Origin: Phenylobacterium sp. CCH9-H3
GTDB taxonomy: Bacteria > Pseudomonadota > Alphaproteobacteria > Caulobacterales > Caulobacteraceae
Length of the DNA stretch: 35,408 nt
Direction: 5' to 3'
Assembly (NCBI RefSeq): GCF_001557235.1
Contig: NZ_LSJI01000042.1
Coordinates: 1-35,408 of the forward strand
Part shown: positions 7,501-15,601 of the stretch, piece after piece
Layout of the letters: each line of letters opens with the position of its first letter
Numbering within the stretch: the stretch's first letter is position 1
The notes under the pieces: generated by a model
The model's database searches: none
Told to the model about the DNA's origin: nothing
The model's input: the letters and a program-made list of their open reading frames with translations, nothing else
Program-made: the position numbers and the translations under genes

Positions 7501-9371
7501 GCCACGGCGTCTTCGAACACGTCCTTGATGTCGGCGAACACCAGGTTGCCGCCGCGGGGATCCTCGATCTCGAAGTCGTGGACCCACACCGCGGGTTGGC
7601 CTTCGGGCGTCACCCTGAAGCCGGCCTCGGCCAGGGCCTTCAGCCCCATGCTCTCGAGGATCGGCAGGACATCGGCAAGCGGCGCCGGCTCGCCCCGGCG
7701 GTACAGCTTGAAACGGAAGTGGAGCGGGCTGTCCGATGGCGTGCGATAGGCGCGCACGCGGATCGCCTGGCCCTCGGCGAAGGTTTCGAACTCGGCCGTG
7801 TCGGCCAGGGCCTCCGCCGCATCGAAGCGGTCGCGGTAGCCGGCGGGGAAGGCCTCGCGATAGCGCGCGACCATCTCGGCCACGCCGTCGGGATCACGGC
7901 CGCTCGCCCGCACGGCGGCGTCGAAGCGGTCCTCCCAGGTGCGCGCCGCCTCGGCGATCTCGGCCTCGACCTTGCGCAGGTCCGGGTTGCGATGTTGGCC
8001 CGGAGTGAAGCCGATAATGAAATGAACGCGCGCCAGCGGCGTGTCGTTGAAGCTGGGATAGTAGGCCGACAGCCGGCCGCCATAGGCCTCGGTCAGCAGC
8101 TCGCCGGCCCGTTTGCGCAGGTCGGAATCGTAGCGGTCGCGCGGCACGAACAGCAGAACCGAGGCGAACCGGTCGAAGGGGTCGCGGCGTTCGAACAGCT
8201 TCACCCGCGGGCGGTCCGACAGGTGCAGGATGCCCATGGCCATGCCCAGGAGCTCGTCCTCGCTGACCTGGAACAGCTCGTCGCGGGGGTGGTTCTCGAC
8301 GATGTTCTTGAGGCGCTTCTCGTTGTAGCTGCCGGGCGCGGCGCCAGCGCGCTTCATCACCCGGGCGACCTTCTCGCGGACCAGCGGCACGGCCCCGGCA
8401 GGCTGGTCGTAGGCTTCGGCGGTGAACAGGCCGACGAAGCGGACTTCGCCCGTGGGCCGGCCGTCCTCGCCGTAGCGCTTGATGCCCACGTAATCCATGT
8501 AGCCGCGGCGGTGGACCCGGCTCTTCACGTTGGACTTGGCGATGGTCACGGCGGGATCGCGCACGATGCGGTCCTTGACCGCGCTCATCAGCACCGCCGG
8601 CTCGTTCGCCCGTCGCAGCACCGTGCGGTCGGGATCACGCAACACGCCCAGCCCGTCCTTGGCCTGATAGACGGGCTCCTCGGCGGCGTACTCACCGCTT
8701 TTGAGGCGCGGATACTCATAGACGCGGGCGCCCAGGAACACGAAGTGCTGGGCGTGCAGCCATTCCAGGAATTCGATCTCATCGGGCCGCGCCTTGCCGG
8801 TCTCCGCCAGCTCCGTCACGGATCTGGACATCAACGCGAGCATGGCGGGGAAGTCCTCCACCGCTGCGTGGACGTCGGCCAGGGTCGCCTTGACGCCGTC
8901 GAGCAGGGCGCGCTCCCGGTCGGGGCCGATGTTCTCGAGGAACACCTGGATCATCGACTCGCGCCGGGCGGTCCCGGAGGCGCCGCGCTGGCCGCTGCGG
9001 TCGCGCTGGACCTCGACGATGGGGTGGAACATCGCCCGGACCGACAGGCCCTGGTCGGCGATCTCGCCCATCACGCTGTCGACGAGGAAGGGGGCGTCGT
9101 CCTGGACGATCTCCAGCCGGTCCAGCTCGGCGCCCGTGGCCGCGGCGATGCGGATCTGAGGCGCGCGCCCGCGGCGGCGCTGGGCGAAGCGCCAGAAGTC
9201 GGCGAGGTTGCGGGCGAGGTCCGCGGACGAAAGCTCGGGCAGCTCGTCCGGCTGGGCGTCGTCGGCGGCCTGCTTGGCGAAGGCCTTCACGCCGATCGGC
9301 GCCGCATCGTCCTGAAGTTCGGTCTGAAGGGATTTGGCCAGCCCTGATCCGGCGCGGGGAGAACGGCTCAT
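4530..9371 (-). CDS. gdhZ: NAD-dependent glutamate dehydrogenase, 180-kDa class
   Basis: This 1613-residue enzyme oxidises L-glutamate to 2-oxoglutarate and ammonium with NAD+, feeding carbon into the TCA cycle. Size and layout are those of the large bacterial NAD-GDH class (PF05088): long N-terminal regulatory part with ACT-like segments (about 1-650), catalytic core (about 690-1230) and C-terminal helical part. In the core, GGLRWSDRRDDFRTEVLGL (about residue 800) and the Lys-rich PVGSKGGFYPKQLPKGS (about 830-845) form the glutamate site; GCGDMSGDVFGNGML and VGEGANLGLTQAGR are further class signatures. The ATG at 9371 is preceded by CGGAGGAG with five-base spacing. In Caulobacter crescentus the orthologue GdhZ also stimulates FtsZ disassembly with KidO, linking glutamate supply to division. 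The leader carries unusual structure (see 9372-9456). A long open frame antisense to it is a codon-bias shadow. Confidence 0.95.
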   Translation of the reverse strand: MSRSPRAGSGLAKSLQTELQDDAAPIGVKAFAKQAADDAQPDELPELSSADLARNLADFWRFAQRRRGRAPQIRIAAATGAELDRLEIVQDDAPFLVDSVMGEIADQGLSVRAMFHPIVEVQRDRSGQRGASGTARRESMIQVFLENIGPDRERALLDGVKATLADVHAAVEDFPAMLALMSRSVTELAETGKARPDEIEFLEWLHAQHFVFLGARVYEYPRLKSGEYAAEEPVYQAKDGLGVLRDPDRTVLRRANEPAVLMSAVKDRIVRDPAVTIAKSNVKSRVHRRGYMDYVGIKRYGEDGRPTGEVRFVGLFTAEAYDQPAGAVPLVREKVARVMKRAGAAPGSYNEKRLKNIVENHPRDELFQVSEDELLGMAMGILHLSDRPRVKLFERRDPFDRFASVLLFVPRDRYDSDLRKRAGELLTEAYGGRLSAYYPSFNDTPLARVHFIIGFTPGQHRNPDLRKVEAEIAEAARTWEDRFDAAVRASGRDPDGVAEMVARYREAFPAGYRDRFDAAEALADTAEFETFAEGQAIRVRAYRTPSDSPLHFRFKLYRRGEPAPLADVLPILESMGLKALAEAGFRVTPEGQPAVWVHDFEIEDPRGGNLVFADIKDVFEDAVAAVWTGRTENDGFNRLVMELSIPWRDAALVRALARYRQQSGLDPSQRVQEQALSNHPGVTRLILDLFRIKFDPAIAADLDARRAQAEAVMAEIVEALQLVESLDDDRVLRRLALLVGAIQRTNFYQRAADGGVKPYISFKVASGELADLPAPKPFREIFIWSTQVEGVHLRFGPVARGGLRWSDRRDDFRTEVLGLVKAQQVKNAVIVPVGSKGGFYPKQLPKGSPDAIRAEAISAYKTFLSGLLDITDNLDAAGKVIRPDSVIAHDGDDPYLVVAADKGTATFSDIANGVAESYGFWLGDAFASGGSVGYDHKAMGITARGAWEAVKRHFREMGKDIQSEPFTVVGCGDMSGDVFGNGMLLSRCIRLQAAFDHRDIFLDPDPDPAKSYAERERMFALPRSSWQDYDRKKISKGGGVFSRALKSIPLTAEVRRFLGTEAEELSPSEVINLILKAPAELLYLGGIGTYVKARTESHMDAGDKANDAVRVNGADLRVKVVGEGANLGLTQAGRIEFAAAGGRVETDAIDNSAGVDSSDHEVNIKITTGILERQGKLTRAQRNKLLPTMTDDVARHVLVHNYDQTLALSLLEMDSAGELEPHARFMSDLEQAGRLDRAVEGLPDAMEITERLKSGRGLLRPELAVLLAYGKLELKREIVASHATRDPFFEGRLEAYFPKPLRKYKDAIRAHRLRPDIIATVIANDMINRCGPSFPSRTMTSAGCDVVALTAGYEAAKQALDFETLWAQVEALDLKIPASGQMALFRRLVTGLRGATFWLARRAGREGLTVAELTAQYVPGFRRLQDLIPEILSSVERGQFDDRVRQLQDAGAPPAQAKAVAALGFLTTAADLVDLAEASSWPLQNVARLYYATGAAFAFDRLRAAAGEFRAGDIFERTALRRLIEDLLTEQTQLTRAIMSFSGGAQAGDDDVHARSAVSAWAALRPEQSGAATRTVDEIEAGGGGWTFAKLTIANAALRELAAEAASGRKRRS

Positions 9372-9456
9372 CGCCGCTCCTCCGCACCAGACGCGAGAAC
9401 GGCGCCGGAGGAGAGTGTCCGGCGCCGCGTGCTTCCGTCGTGGGGGAGCGACGGAA
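9372..9456 (-). promoter_or_regulatory. gdhZ 5' leader: two hairpins and anti-SD
   Basis: Read on the gdhZ strand, the leader has hairpin A (TTCCGTCG, eight-base loop CTCCCCCA, CGACGGAA; 9456-9433) and hairpin B (GGCGCCGGA, loop CACTCTCC, TCCGGCGCC; 9426-9401). The loop and 3' arm of B contain CTCCTCCG (9413-9406), an exact eight-base complement of the gdhZ Shine-Dalgarno CGGAGGAG (9384-9377). Hairpin B and SD pairing are mutually exclusive, the arrangement expected of a translational switch. The repeats are seen directly; regulation is inferred. Confidence 0.5.
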
Positions 9457-9570
9457 TGCTGGGTGCTCGCTGCGCCCGCGGGGTTGGGAAACGGACGCAC
9501 CCGCCAGACGAATGTGTCGTCCAGCCAACAGTAGATAGGGAGGGGGTCGGCACAGTTGAAGTCCCAGCTC

Positions 9571-10704
9571 TCAAGATCGTGAACCGCGTTTCGCGGCCGG
9601 CTTTCGGGTCGGTTTGGCAGGCCCCTTGACCGATGGGGGCTCGACGGGGTGCTGCTGTTTCAGCTGGCCCGGGTCGCCGTCGGCCGAGAGGAGGACCGCG
9701 ATCCAGCGCGTGCCGGCGAACTGGGCCAGGATCACCATCATGACGGTGGTGAGCGGCGTGGAGAGGAAGGCGCCGGGCAGGCCCCAGATCACGCTCCAGA
9801 AGGCCAGGGCCAGCAGCAGCACGATCGGGTCCATGTTGAGGCTGCGGCCCTGCATCCGGGGTTGGACCACATTGCCCACGAACATGCCGATCACCTGCAG
9901 CACGCCGAACAGGACGACGGCCTGCCAGAGTCCGTCGAACTGCACGAGGGCGAAGATCGGCGGCAGGGCCACGGCCACAATGCCCCCCACCACGGGGATG
10001 TAGGAGGCCATGAAGATCAGGATCGCCCAGAACAGGGCGTTGTCGAGGCCGACCGCCGCCATGGCGATCCAGGACGCTACGGCGATCATCAGCCCGGTCA
10101 CCGTCTGAACCCAGAGATACTGCTCCACGCCGTTGCGGATGCGCAGGAAGGCGCCGACCGCCTCCTGGCGCTCCTCGCGGGTGGCGAACAGGCTGACGGC
10201 CTTGCGCTCCCAGCCTCGGCGGGAGGCCAGGATGAAGCCCAGGTACACCAGGACGAAGGCCGCCGTGGAGGCGAAGCTCTGCAGACCCCTCGCCACCTGG
10301 CCCAGGTGGCTCGCCGGGTCCAGTTGCTGGACGAGCTGGGTGATGGTCGGCGGCACGTCCATGCCCACCAGGCCGGCGATGCGGGCGATCAGCCCGTTCA
10401 GCTTCGGCGTGTAGGTGATCAGCTGGCTGGCGAAACTGGTCGCATTGTCGGCGATGAAGAACGTCGCCCCGCCGAAGATGACCACCGACAGCACCACCGC
10501 CAGGGGGGTCGCCGCGCGAGCCCCGACGCCCGGCAGCCGGGCCTGCAGCACGCGGGCGAAGCCGTCGATCATCACCGCCAGGAACATCGCCAGGGCCAGG
10601 GGCGTCAGGATGTCGGACAGCATGTAGAGGACGGCGCCGGCCGCGATGGTCGCCAGGATCACCAGGGCGTTTCGCGAGACCGGATCGGCGGCGGGGACGG
10701 GCAT
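9571..10704 (-). CDS. AI-2E family (PerM/TqsA-like) permease
   Basis: This is an inner-membrane protein of 377 residues in the AI-2E transporter family (PF01594). Members include TqsA, YdiK, PerM and Na+/H+ antiporters, so transport of AI-2 should not be assumed. Hydrophobic pairs occur at the N-terminus (ALVILATIAAGAVLYMLSDI, LALAMFLAVMIDGFARVL), in the middle (TAAFVLVYLGFILASRRGW) and in a C-terminal cluster (ALFWAILIFMASYIPVVGGI, ALPPIFALVQF, AVVLFGVLQVIGMFVGNVVQPRMQG, IVLLLALAFWSVIWGLPGAFLSTPL). The motifs YIPVVGGIVA, VVQPRMQG and GLPGAFLSTPL are typical of the family. The C-terminus is a short Lys/Arg-rich cytoplasmic tail (PTRKPAAKRGSRS). It lies upstream of gdhZ on the same strand with 199 bp between, so gdhZ may have its own promoter. 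Confidence 0.9.
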   Translation of the reverse strand: MPVPAADPVSRNALVILATIAAGAVLYMLSDILTPLALAMFLAVMIDGFARVLQARLPGVGARAATPLAVVLSVVIFGGATFFIADNATSFASQLITYTPKLNGLIARIAGLVGMDVPPTITQLVQQLDPASHLGQVARGLQSFASTAAFVLVYLGFILASRRGWERKAVSLFATREERQEAVGAFLRIRNGVEQYLWVQTVTGLMIAVASWIAMAAVGLDNALFWAILIFMASYIPVVGGIVAVALPPIFALVQFDGLWQAVVLFGVLQVIGMFVGNVVQPRMQGRSLNMDPIVLLLALAFWSVIWGLPGAFLSTPLTTVMMVILAQFAGTRWIAVLLSADGDPGQLKQQHPVEPPSVKGPAKPTRKPAAKRGSRS

Positions 10705-10948
10705 GCACGCTTTCGGGAGGATGGCTCGGCGGCAATGTCGGCGGCGTCGGCGTCGCCGTCAAATCGGGTGTGCTCTACCTTGAATACGTCGGAAGTGGGA
10801 GCGAATTTGCCCTCCGCGCGACAGTTTTCGGCAACGATGTCGCGTTCCGGCGGCCATTCTCGTCGTCGGCCCTGCGCTGAAGACGGAACGGCGCCGTTGA
10901 GCCCGTGACGCGGCGTGCGTAGTGATGGCGGGAAACCAGGAGTGGAAG
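10705..10948. other. Divergent intergenic region
   Basis: This is the shared upstream region of the AI-2E permease (left) and the HerA-like ATPase (right). No protein-like frame is seen. A perfect 12-bp palindrome AACGGCGCCGTT lies at 10887-10898, about 50 bp before the ATPase start. I could not assign -35/-10 elements with confidence. Confidence 0.3.
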
Positions 10949-12448
10949 ATGGCCGACAACGGCGTGCTGATCGGGTTCTCGGACCATCCGGAGCAGCTTC
11001 TACTGAACCGCGCCAACCGCCACGGCCTCGTGGCGGGCGCCACCGGGACCGGCAAGACGGTCACCTTGCAGATTCTGGCCCAGGGCCTCTCGGATGCGGG
11101 CGTGCCCGTCTTCGCCGCTGACGTGAAGGGCGACCTCTCCGGCATCGCCGCCCTGGGCGCCCCCAACGAGAAGATGCTGGCGCGCGCCCAGACCATGGAC
11201 CTGGCGCTCAATCCGGCCGCCGCGCCGACGGTGTTCTGGGACCTGTTTGGAGAGTCCGGCCATCCGATCCGCGCCACGGTCTCGGAGATGGGGCCGCTGC
11301 TGATCTCGCGGATGCTGGAGCTCAACGACGTCCAGGAAGGCGTCCTGATGGTGGTGTTCCGCGCCGCCGACGAGGAGGGCCTCTTGTTGCTGGACCTCAA
11401 GGACCTGCAGGCGGCCCTGACCTACGCTTCCGAGAACGCCAAGGCGCTCTCGGCCCGCTACGGCAACATCTCGCCCACCACCATCGCCACGATCCAGCGC
11501 AACCTGTTGGTGCTGGAGACCGAGGGCGGGACCAACATCTTCGGCGAGCCGGCGCTGGCCCTGTCGGACCTGATGCGCACCGACCCCTCGGGCCGCGGCT
11601 ATGTGAACATCCTGGCCGCCAACCGCCTGATCGCCAGCCCGCGGCTCTACGCCACCTTCCTGCTGTGGCTGATGAGCGAGCTGTTCGAGGAACTGCCCGA
11701 GGTGGGCGACCCGAAGAAGCCGCGCCTGGCCTTCTTCTTCGACGAGGCGCACCTCCTGTTCCGCGACGCGCCCAAGGCCCTGCTGGAGAAGGTGGAGCAG
11801 GTGGTCCGCCTCATCCGCTCCAAGGGCGTCGGCGTCTATTTCGTCACCCAGAACCCCGCCGACATCCCGGACACGGTGCTGGGCCAGCTGGGCAACCGCA
11901 TACAGCACGCCCTGCGCGCCTACACCCCGGCCGACCAGAAGGGCCTCAGAGCGGCGGCCGAGAGCTTCCGCACCAACCCGGCCTTCGACACCGCCGAAGC
12001 GATTCAGGGCCTGGGCGTCGGCGAGGCCCTGGTTTCGGTGCTGGACGAGAAGGGTGCGCCGACGGTGGTGCAGAAGACGCTGATCCGGCCCCCGGCTTCG
12101 CGGCTCGGGCCGCTGCAGCCGGCGGAGCGGACGGCGGTCATGGCCGCCAGCCCGGTCCGCGGGGTCTACGACGAGGTGGTCGACCGCCAGTCCGCCTATG
12201 AGATGCTGCAGCAGAAGGCCGAGCCCGAGCCGGAGGCCCCGGCGCCGAAGCGGGGGCCGTGGGCGGGCGACGAGGCCTCGGGCCAGCCAGCGCCGCGCGC
12301 CCGGGCCTCCAACCGCCAGAGCATGGGCGAAGCCTTCGCCAAGTCGATGCTGCGCACCCTCGGCAGCCAGGTGGGCCGCGAGCTCATCCGCGGCGTCCTC
12401 GGGGGCCTTACGGGCGGCAGCCGGCCCACGCGGCGGCGGCGGTACTGA
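10949..12448 (+). CDS. HerA-like ATPase, DUF853 (YjgR type)
   Basis: This is a 499-residue P-loop ATPase of the HerA/FtsK superfamily, DUF853 branch, like E. coli YjgR. The Walker A motif GATGTGKT is at residues 30-37, Walker B in LAFFFDEAHLLF, and a sensor segment reads YFVTQNPADIPDTVLGQLGNRIQHALRAYTP. The C-terminus from about 420 is a low-complexity linker followed by a conserved SMGEAFAKSMLRTLGSQVGRELIRGVLGGLTGG tail split here as SMGEAFAKSML and GRELIRGVLGGL. The ATG at 10949 has AGGAG with six-base spacing; GTG 10922 and ATG 10925 upstream are alternatives. HerA relatives translocate DNA hexamerically with nucleases such as NurA, but no nuclease partner is next to this gene, and the role of YjgR-type proteins is not established. 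Confidence 0.9.
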   Translation: MADNGVLIGFSDHPEQLLLNRANRHGLVAGATGTGKTVTLQILAQGLSDAGVPVFAADVKGDLSGIAALGAPNEKMLARAQTMDLALNPAAAPTVFWDLFGESGHPIRATVSEMGPLLISRMLELNDVQEGVLMVVFRAADEEGLLLLDLKDLQAALTYASENAKALSARYGNISPTTIATIQRNLLVLETEGGTNIFGEPALALSDLMRTDPSGRGYVNILAANRLIASPRLYATFLLWLMSELFEELPEVGDPKKPRLAFFFDEAHLLFRDAPKALLEKVEQVVRLIRSKGVGVYFVTQNPADIPDTVLGQLGNRIQHALRAYTPADQKGLRAAAESFRTNPAFDTAEAIQGLGVGEALVSVLDEKGAPTVVQKTLIRPPASRLGPLQPAERTAVMAASPVRGVYDEVVDRQSAYEMLQQKAEPEPEAPAPKRGPWAGDEASGQPAPRARASNRQSMGEAFAKSMLRTLGSQVGRELIRGVLGGLTGGSRPTRRRRY

Positions 12449-12479
12449 GCGTCGGCGGTTGGCCGCCCAGCGCCCGAGT

Positions 12480-13268
12480 CTAGGCGCAAGCGCGACGCCG
12501 CGCGCGGAGCGACCCGCCGGCCAGGGCGAACCCCAGGAGGAGCAGCGCCCAGGCGCCGGGCTCGGGGACGATCGCCGGCTCTTCCTGGATCTCCCAATAG
12601 AACTCGCCCAACACCCGGCCGCGGTAGTTGGAGCCGAACTGGAGGCCGGCGATGTTGGAGAAGTTGGTCAGCGACAGGGTGTAGGTCTGGCCCCCGACCA
12701 GGGCGAAGTCCCCGTCCCCGGTGCGTGGAAGGGGCGCGCTCGGATCGGTGAGGTCGATGATCGTCACCCCGTCCATCAGAAGGTCCCAGCCGGTGAGGCC
12801 GAACGTGCTGGTGCTGGGGACACTCGGGTCGACGCGCAGCTGGCCCTGCCAGATCAGCACGCCGTCGCGGTCGGCCTGGAAGGTGTAGGACCAGTTCGGG
12901 TTCAGGCCGTTGAAGGAGGCGCCGATCAGCCCGACGTCGTCGATGTTGGTGAAGGACCAGGCGAACAACGTCTCGACGCTGCCCGACGAGCCGTCGGCCG
13001 CCCACGTCCCGTAGACGCTGCCCGTCGCCAGGGCGCCCGCAAAAAGATCGTCCGTCAACACGCTGGACTGCGACGTCGCGAATGCCAACTGGTTCGCCGG
13101 GACGCCGCTCCAGGCCTTGGCGTCCGTGTCGGTGTCCGAAAGACCGAAGCCGTTGATGAAGGTGTGGCTCTGCACCTGGGCCTGGCCGGAGATCGGCGTC
13201 AGCGCGTAGGCGCTGCCGCTGCAGGCCGCACCGAGGACCGCCAGCACGGCGATGGCCAGTCTGCGCAT
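12480..13268 (-). CDS. PEPxxWA-CTERM sorting domain protein
   Basis: This is a secreted protein of about 262 residues. The ATG at 13268 opens a signal peptide (MRRLAIAVLAVLGAACSGSAYA, cut after AYA). A Cys lies in the signal, but the residues before it do not make a good lipobox. The mature part is Asp/Asn/Gly rich and predicted beta-rich, with repeated LTGWDLLMDG- and YTLSLTNFSNIAG-like strands. The C-terminus has VPEPGAWALLLLGFALAGG followed by RARRRACA, a PEP-CTERM tail. It is the second such protein in the window and is not similar in its body to the one at 1.6-2.2 kb. Both would need a chromosomal exosortase elsewhere. Confidence 0.85.
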   Translation of the reverse strand: MRRLAIAVLAVLGAACSGSAYALTPISGQAQVQSHTFINGFGLSDTDTDAKAWSGVPANQLAFATSQSSVLTDDLFAGALATGSVYGTWAADGSSGSVETLFAWSFTNIDDVGLIGASFNGLNPNWSYTFQADRDGVLIWQGQLRVDPSVPSTSTFGLTGWDLLMDGVTIIDLTDPSAPLPRTGDGDFALVGGQTYTLSLTNFSNIAGLQFGSNYRGRVLGEFYWEIQEEPAIVPEPGAWALLLLGFALAGGSLRARRRACA

Positions 13269-13351
13269 CTCAACCCCCAGCCGCCTGCAATAGGCGAGAC
13301 TTGGAACCAACCATCAACCAGTGCGCGAGTCCACGGCCAAGCCGCCGGCGC

Positions 13352-13387
13352 AAGAAATAAAGGAGCCCCCGTCCACGCGGAGGCTCC
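13352..13387 (-). terminator. Intrinsic terminator of the downstream SDR gene
   Basis: On the minus strand, 24 bp after the SDR stop, GGAGCCTCCG and CGGGGGCTCC form a ten-base stem with one T-G wobble and a six-base loop (CGTGGA). TTTATTTCTT follows directly. This is the clearest rho-independent terminator in the window and separates the SDR gene from the PEP-CTERM gene, which therefore needs its own promoter. Confidence 0.85.
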
Positions 13388-13411
13388 CATGTTCGTCGAT
13401 GCGGAGAAAAC

Positions 13412-14191
<780 letters not shown>

Positions 14192-14245
14192 GGACGCTTC
14201 GCTCCCATATGATGGCGTAAGTGAATTCGGCGAAGGCTTAGCCTG

Positions 14246-14659
14246 ATGAGCGCCCGCGAAAAAGCGTCACCCGACGTCAGCTTCGATCCGGAGGCCGAGA
14301 TCGCGCCCAGCCGCGCGCTGGTCCCGGCCGTGATGAAGCTGAACGAACAGCGGGTGGACCAGGGCTTCTGGCCCAAGATGCGCCGGGTGGCGGCCAAGGT
14401 GCCGTTCGCCAAGGAGGCGCTGTCGGTCTGGTACTGCGCCAAGGACGACGAGACGCCGCTGGCGGCCAAGGGGATGATGCTGGCCGCCCTGGCCTACTTC
14501 GTCATGCCCGTGGATGCGGTCCCCGACTTCATCGCCGGCCTCGGCTACACCGACGATGCGGCGGTCTTCACCGCCCTCCTGGCCCTGCTGGGCCGCAACC
14601 TGAAACCCAAGCACAAGCTGGCCGCCAAGCGCGATATCGAGCGGCTGCGGGGGGACTGA
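14246..14659 (+). CDS. YkvA-family (DUF1232) small membrane protein
   Basis: This is a 137-residue protein with a DUF1232 (YkvA) core: a conserved hydrophobic hairpin MLAALAYFVMPVDAVPDFI with the family's PxDxxPD-like signature, then LGYTDDAAVFTALLALL. The N-terminal 70 residues are charged and probably cytoplasmic. It is divergent from the SDR gene and converges on the EamA gene six bases beyond its stop. Its function is unknown. Confidence 0.85.
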   Translation: MSAREKASPDVSFDPEAEIAPSRALVPAVMKLNEQRVDQGFWPKMRRVAAKVPFAKEALSVWYCAKDDETPLAAKGMMLAALAYFVMPVDAVPDFIAGLGYTDDAAVFTALLALLGRNLKPKHKLAAKRDIERLRGD

Positions 14660-14665
14660 TCGCCC

Positions 14666-15601
14666 TCAGCGCGCGTCGGGTTCCGCGGAGAGCCGGGCCG
14701 AGCGCGCGATCTGCTGCTCGCGGATCGTGATGAAGAGGGTCGAGGCCACCACGATGGCGGCGCCGGCGATGGTCCAGACCCCGGGGATCTCGGCGAACAG
14801 GAAGAAGCCGATGGCGGCGGTGAACACCAGCCGTGTGTAGTCGATGGGGGCCATGGCGCCCGCATCGCCCAGCGACATGCCTTTGATGTAGCAGGCCTGG
14901 TTGACCGTCGCGATCACGCCCATCAGGCAGAGCAGCAGGAGATCCGTGGGCGCCGGGACGCGCCAGGTCAGGATCGCGCCCGGGATCGAGAGCACGAAGC
15001 CCAGCACCGCCGACCAGACCAGGATCACCGTGGTGGAATGGTCGCGGGTCAGCACCTTCATCCCCGTCACCGTGAAGGCGAACAGCAAGGCCGAGGCCAG
15101 CATGGCCAGCGCCGGCAGGCCGATGGCGAACGCTCCGCCCGCCCCGGGGCGGATCATCACCAGCACCCCGACGAAGCCGAAGATCGCGGCCCCGATGCGC
15201 AAGGGGCCGACCGGCTCCTTCACGATCAGGGCTGCCAGCGGCACCAGCCAGAGGGTGCGCGTGAACGACAGCGCGTTGGCGTCCGCCAGCGGCATCTTCT
15301 GGAAGGCGTAGAACGACAGGATCATCCCCACCGTCCCGGCCAGGGACCGGAAGATCAGGATGCCGGGCCGGTCTGTGGCGAAGGCGGCGCCTCGATGCCG
15401 CAGGATGACCGGGAGCAGCACCACCACGCCTGCGGCCTGGCGGTAGAAGGTCTGCAGCGCCGCCGGATAGTCGTCGCCCAGGAACTTGATGAGCGTGGTC
15501 ATCACCGAAAAGGTGACGGCCGAGAGCAGCATCCAGAGCGCACCCTGGAGGTTGGGCGCGAGGCCGGGGCTGCCGGAGGACTGTGCGCCCCCGCCGGTCA
15601 C
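14666..15601 (-). CDS. EamA/DMT-family transporter
   Basis: This is a 311-residue inner-membrane permease with two EamA repeats and about ten transmembrane helices (first helix GALWMLLSAVTFSVMTTLIKF, last VWTIAGAAIVVASTLFITI). The pattern FRSLAGTVGMILSFYAFQKMPLADANALSFT is typical of drug/metabolite exporters of the RhaT/S-adenosylmethionine-permease-like branch; the substrate is unknown. It starts with GTG, overlapping the stop of the upstream SDR gene as GTGA, so translation of the two is probably coupled. This suggests that the transported compound and the SDR substrate are related. Confidence 0.88.
   Translation of the reverse strand: MTGGGAQSSGSPGLAPNLQGALWMLLSAVTFSVMTTLIKFLGDDYPAALQTFYRQAAGVVVLLPVILRHRGAAFATDRPGILIFRSLAGTVGMILSFYAFQKMPLADANALSFTRTLWLVPLAALIVKEPVGPLRIGAAIFGFVGVLVMIRPGAGGAFAIGLPALAMLASALLFAFTVTGMKVLTRDHSTTVILVWSAVLGFVLSIPGAILTWRVPAPTDLLLLCLMGVIATVNQACYIKGMSLGDAGAMAPIDYTRLVFTAAIGFFLFAEIPGVWTIAGAAIVVASTLFITIREQQIARSARLSAEPDAR

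Noticed and set aside
5439..9347. A 1302-codon open frame antisense to gdhZ
   Set aside because: Its translation is His/Gly/Val/Leu/Arg-rich shadow sequence created by the strong codon bias of gdhZ; it has no start signals or domain patterns.
10759..11400. A leftward 213-codon frame across the HerA-like ATPase start
   Set aside because: It is antisense to the Walker A region and rich in Ser/Arg/Pro, a codon-bias shadow.
12454..12467. Terminator between the HerA-like ATPase and PEP-CTERM genes
   Set aside because: GGCGG-TTGG-CCGCC is only a five-base stem with no T-run; common by chance at this GC content.
13203..13268. Lipoprotein signal in the second PEP-CTERM protein
   Set aside because: The Cys follows GAA, not a normal lipobox, and a standard signal peptidase site (SAYA) lies shortly after.
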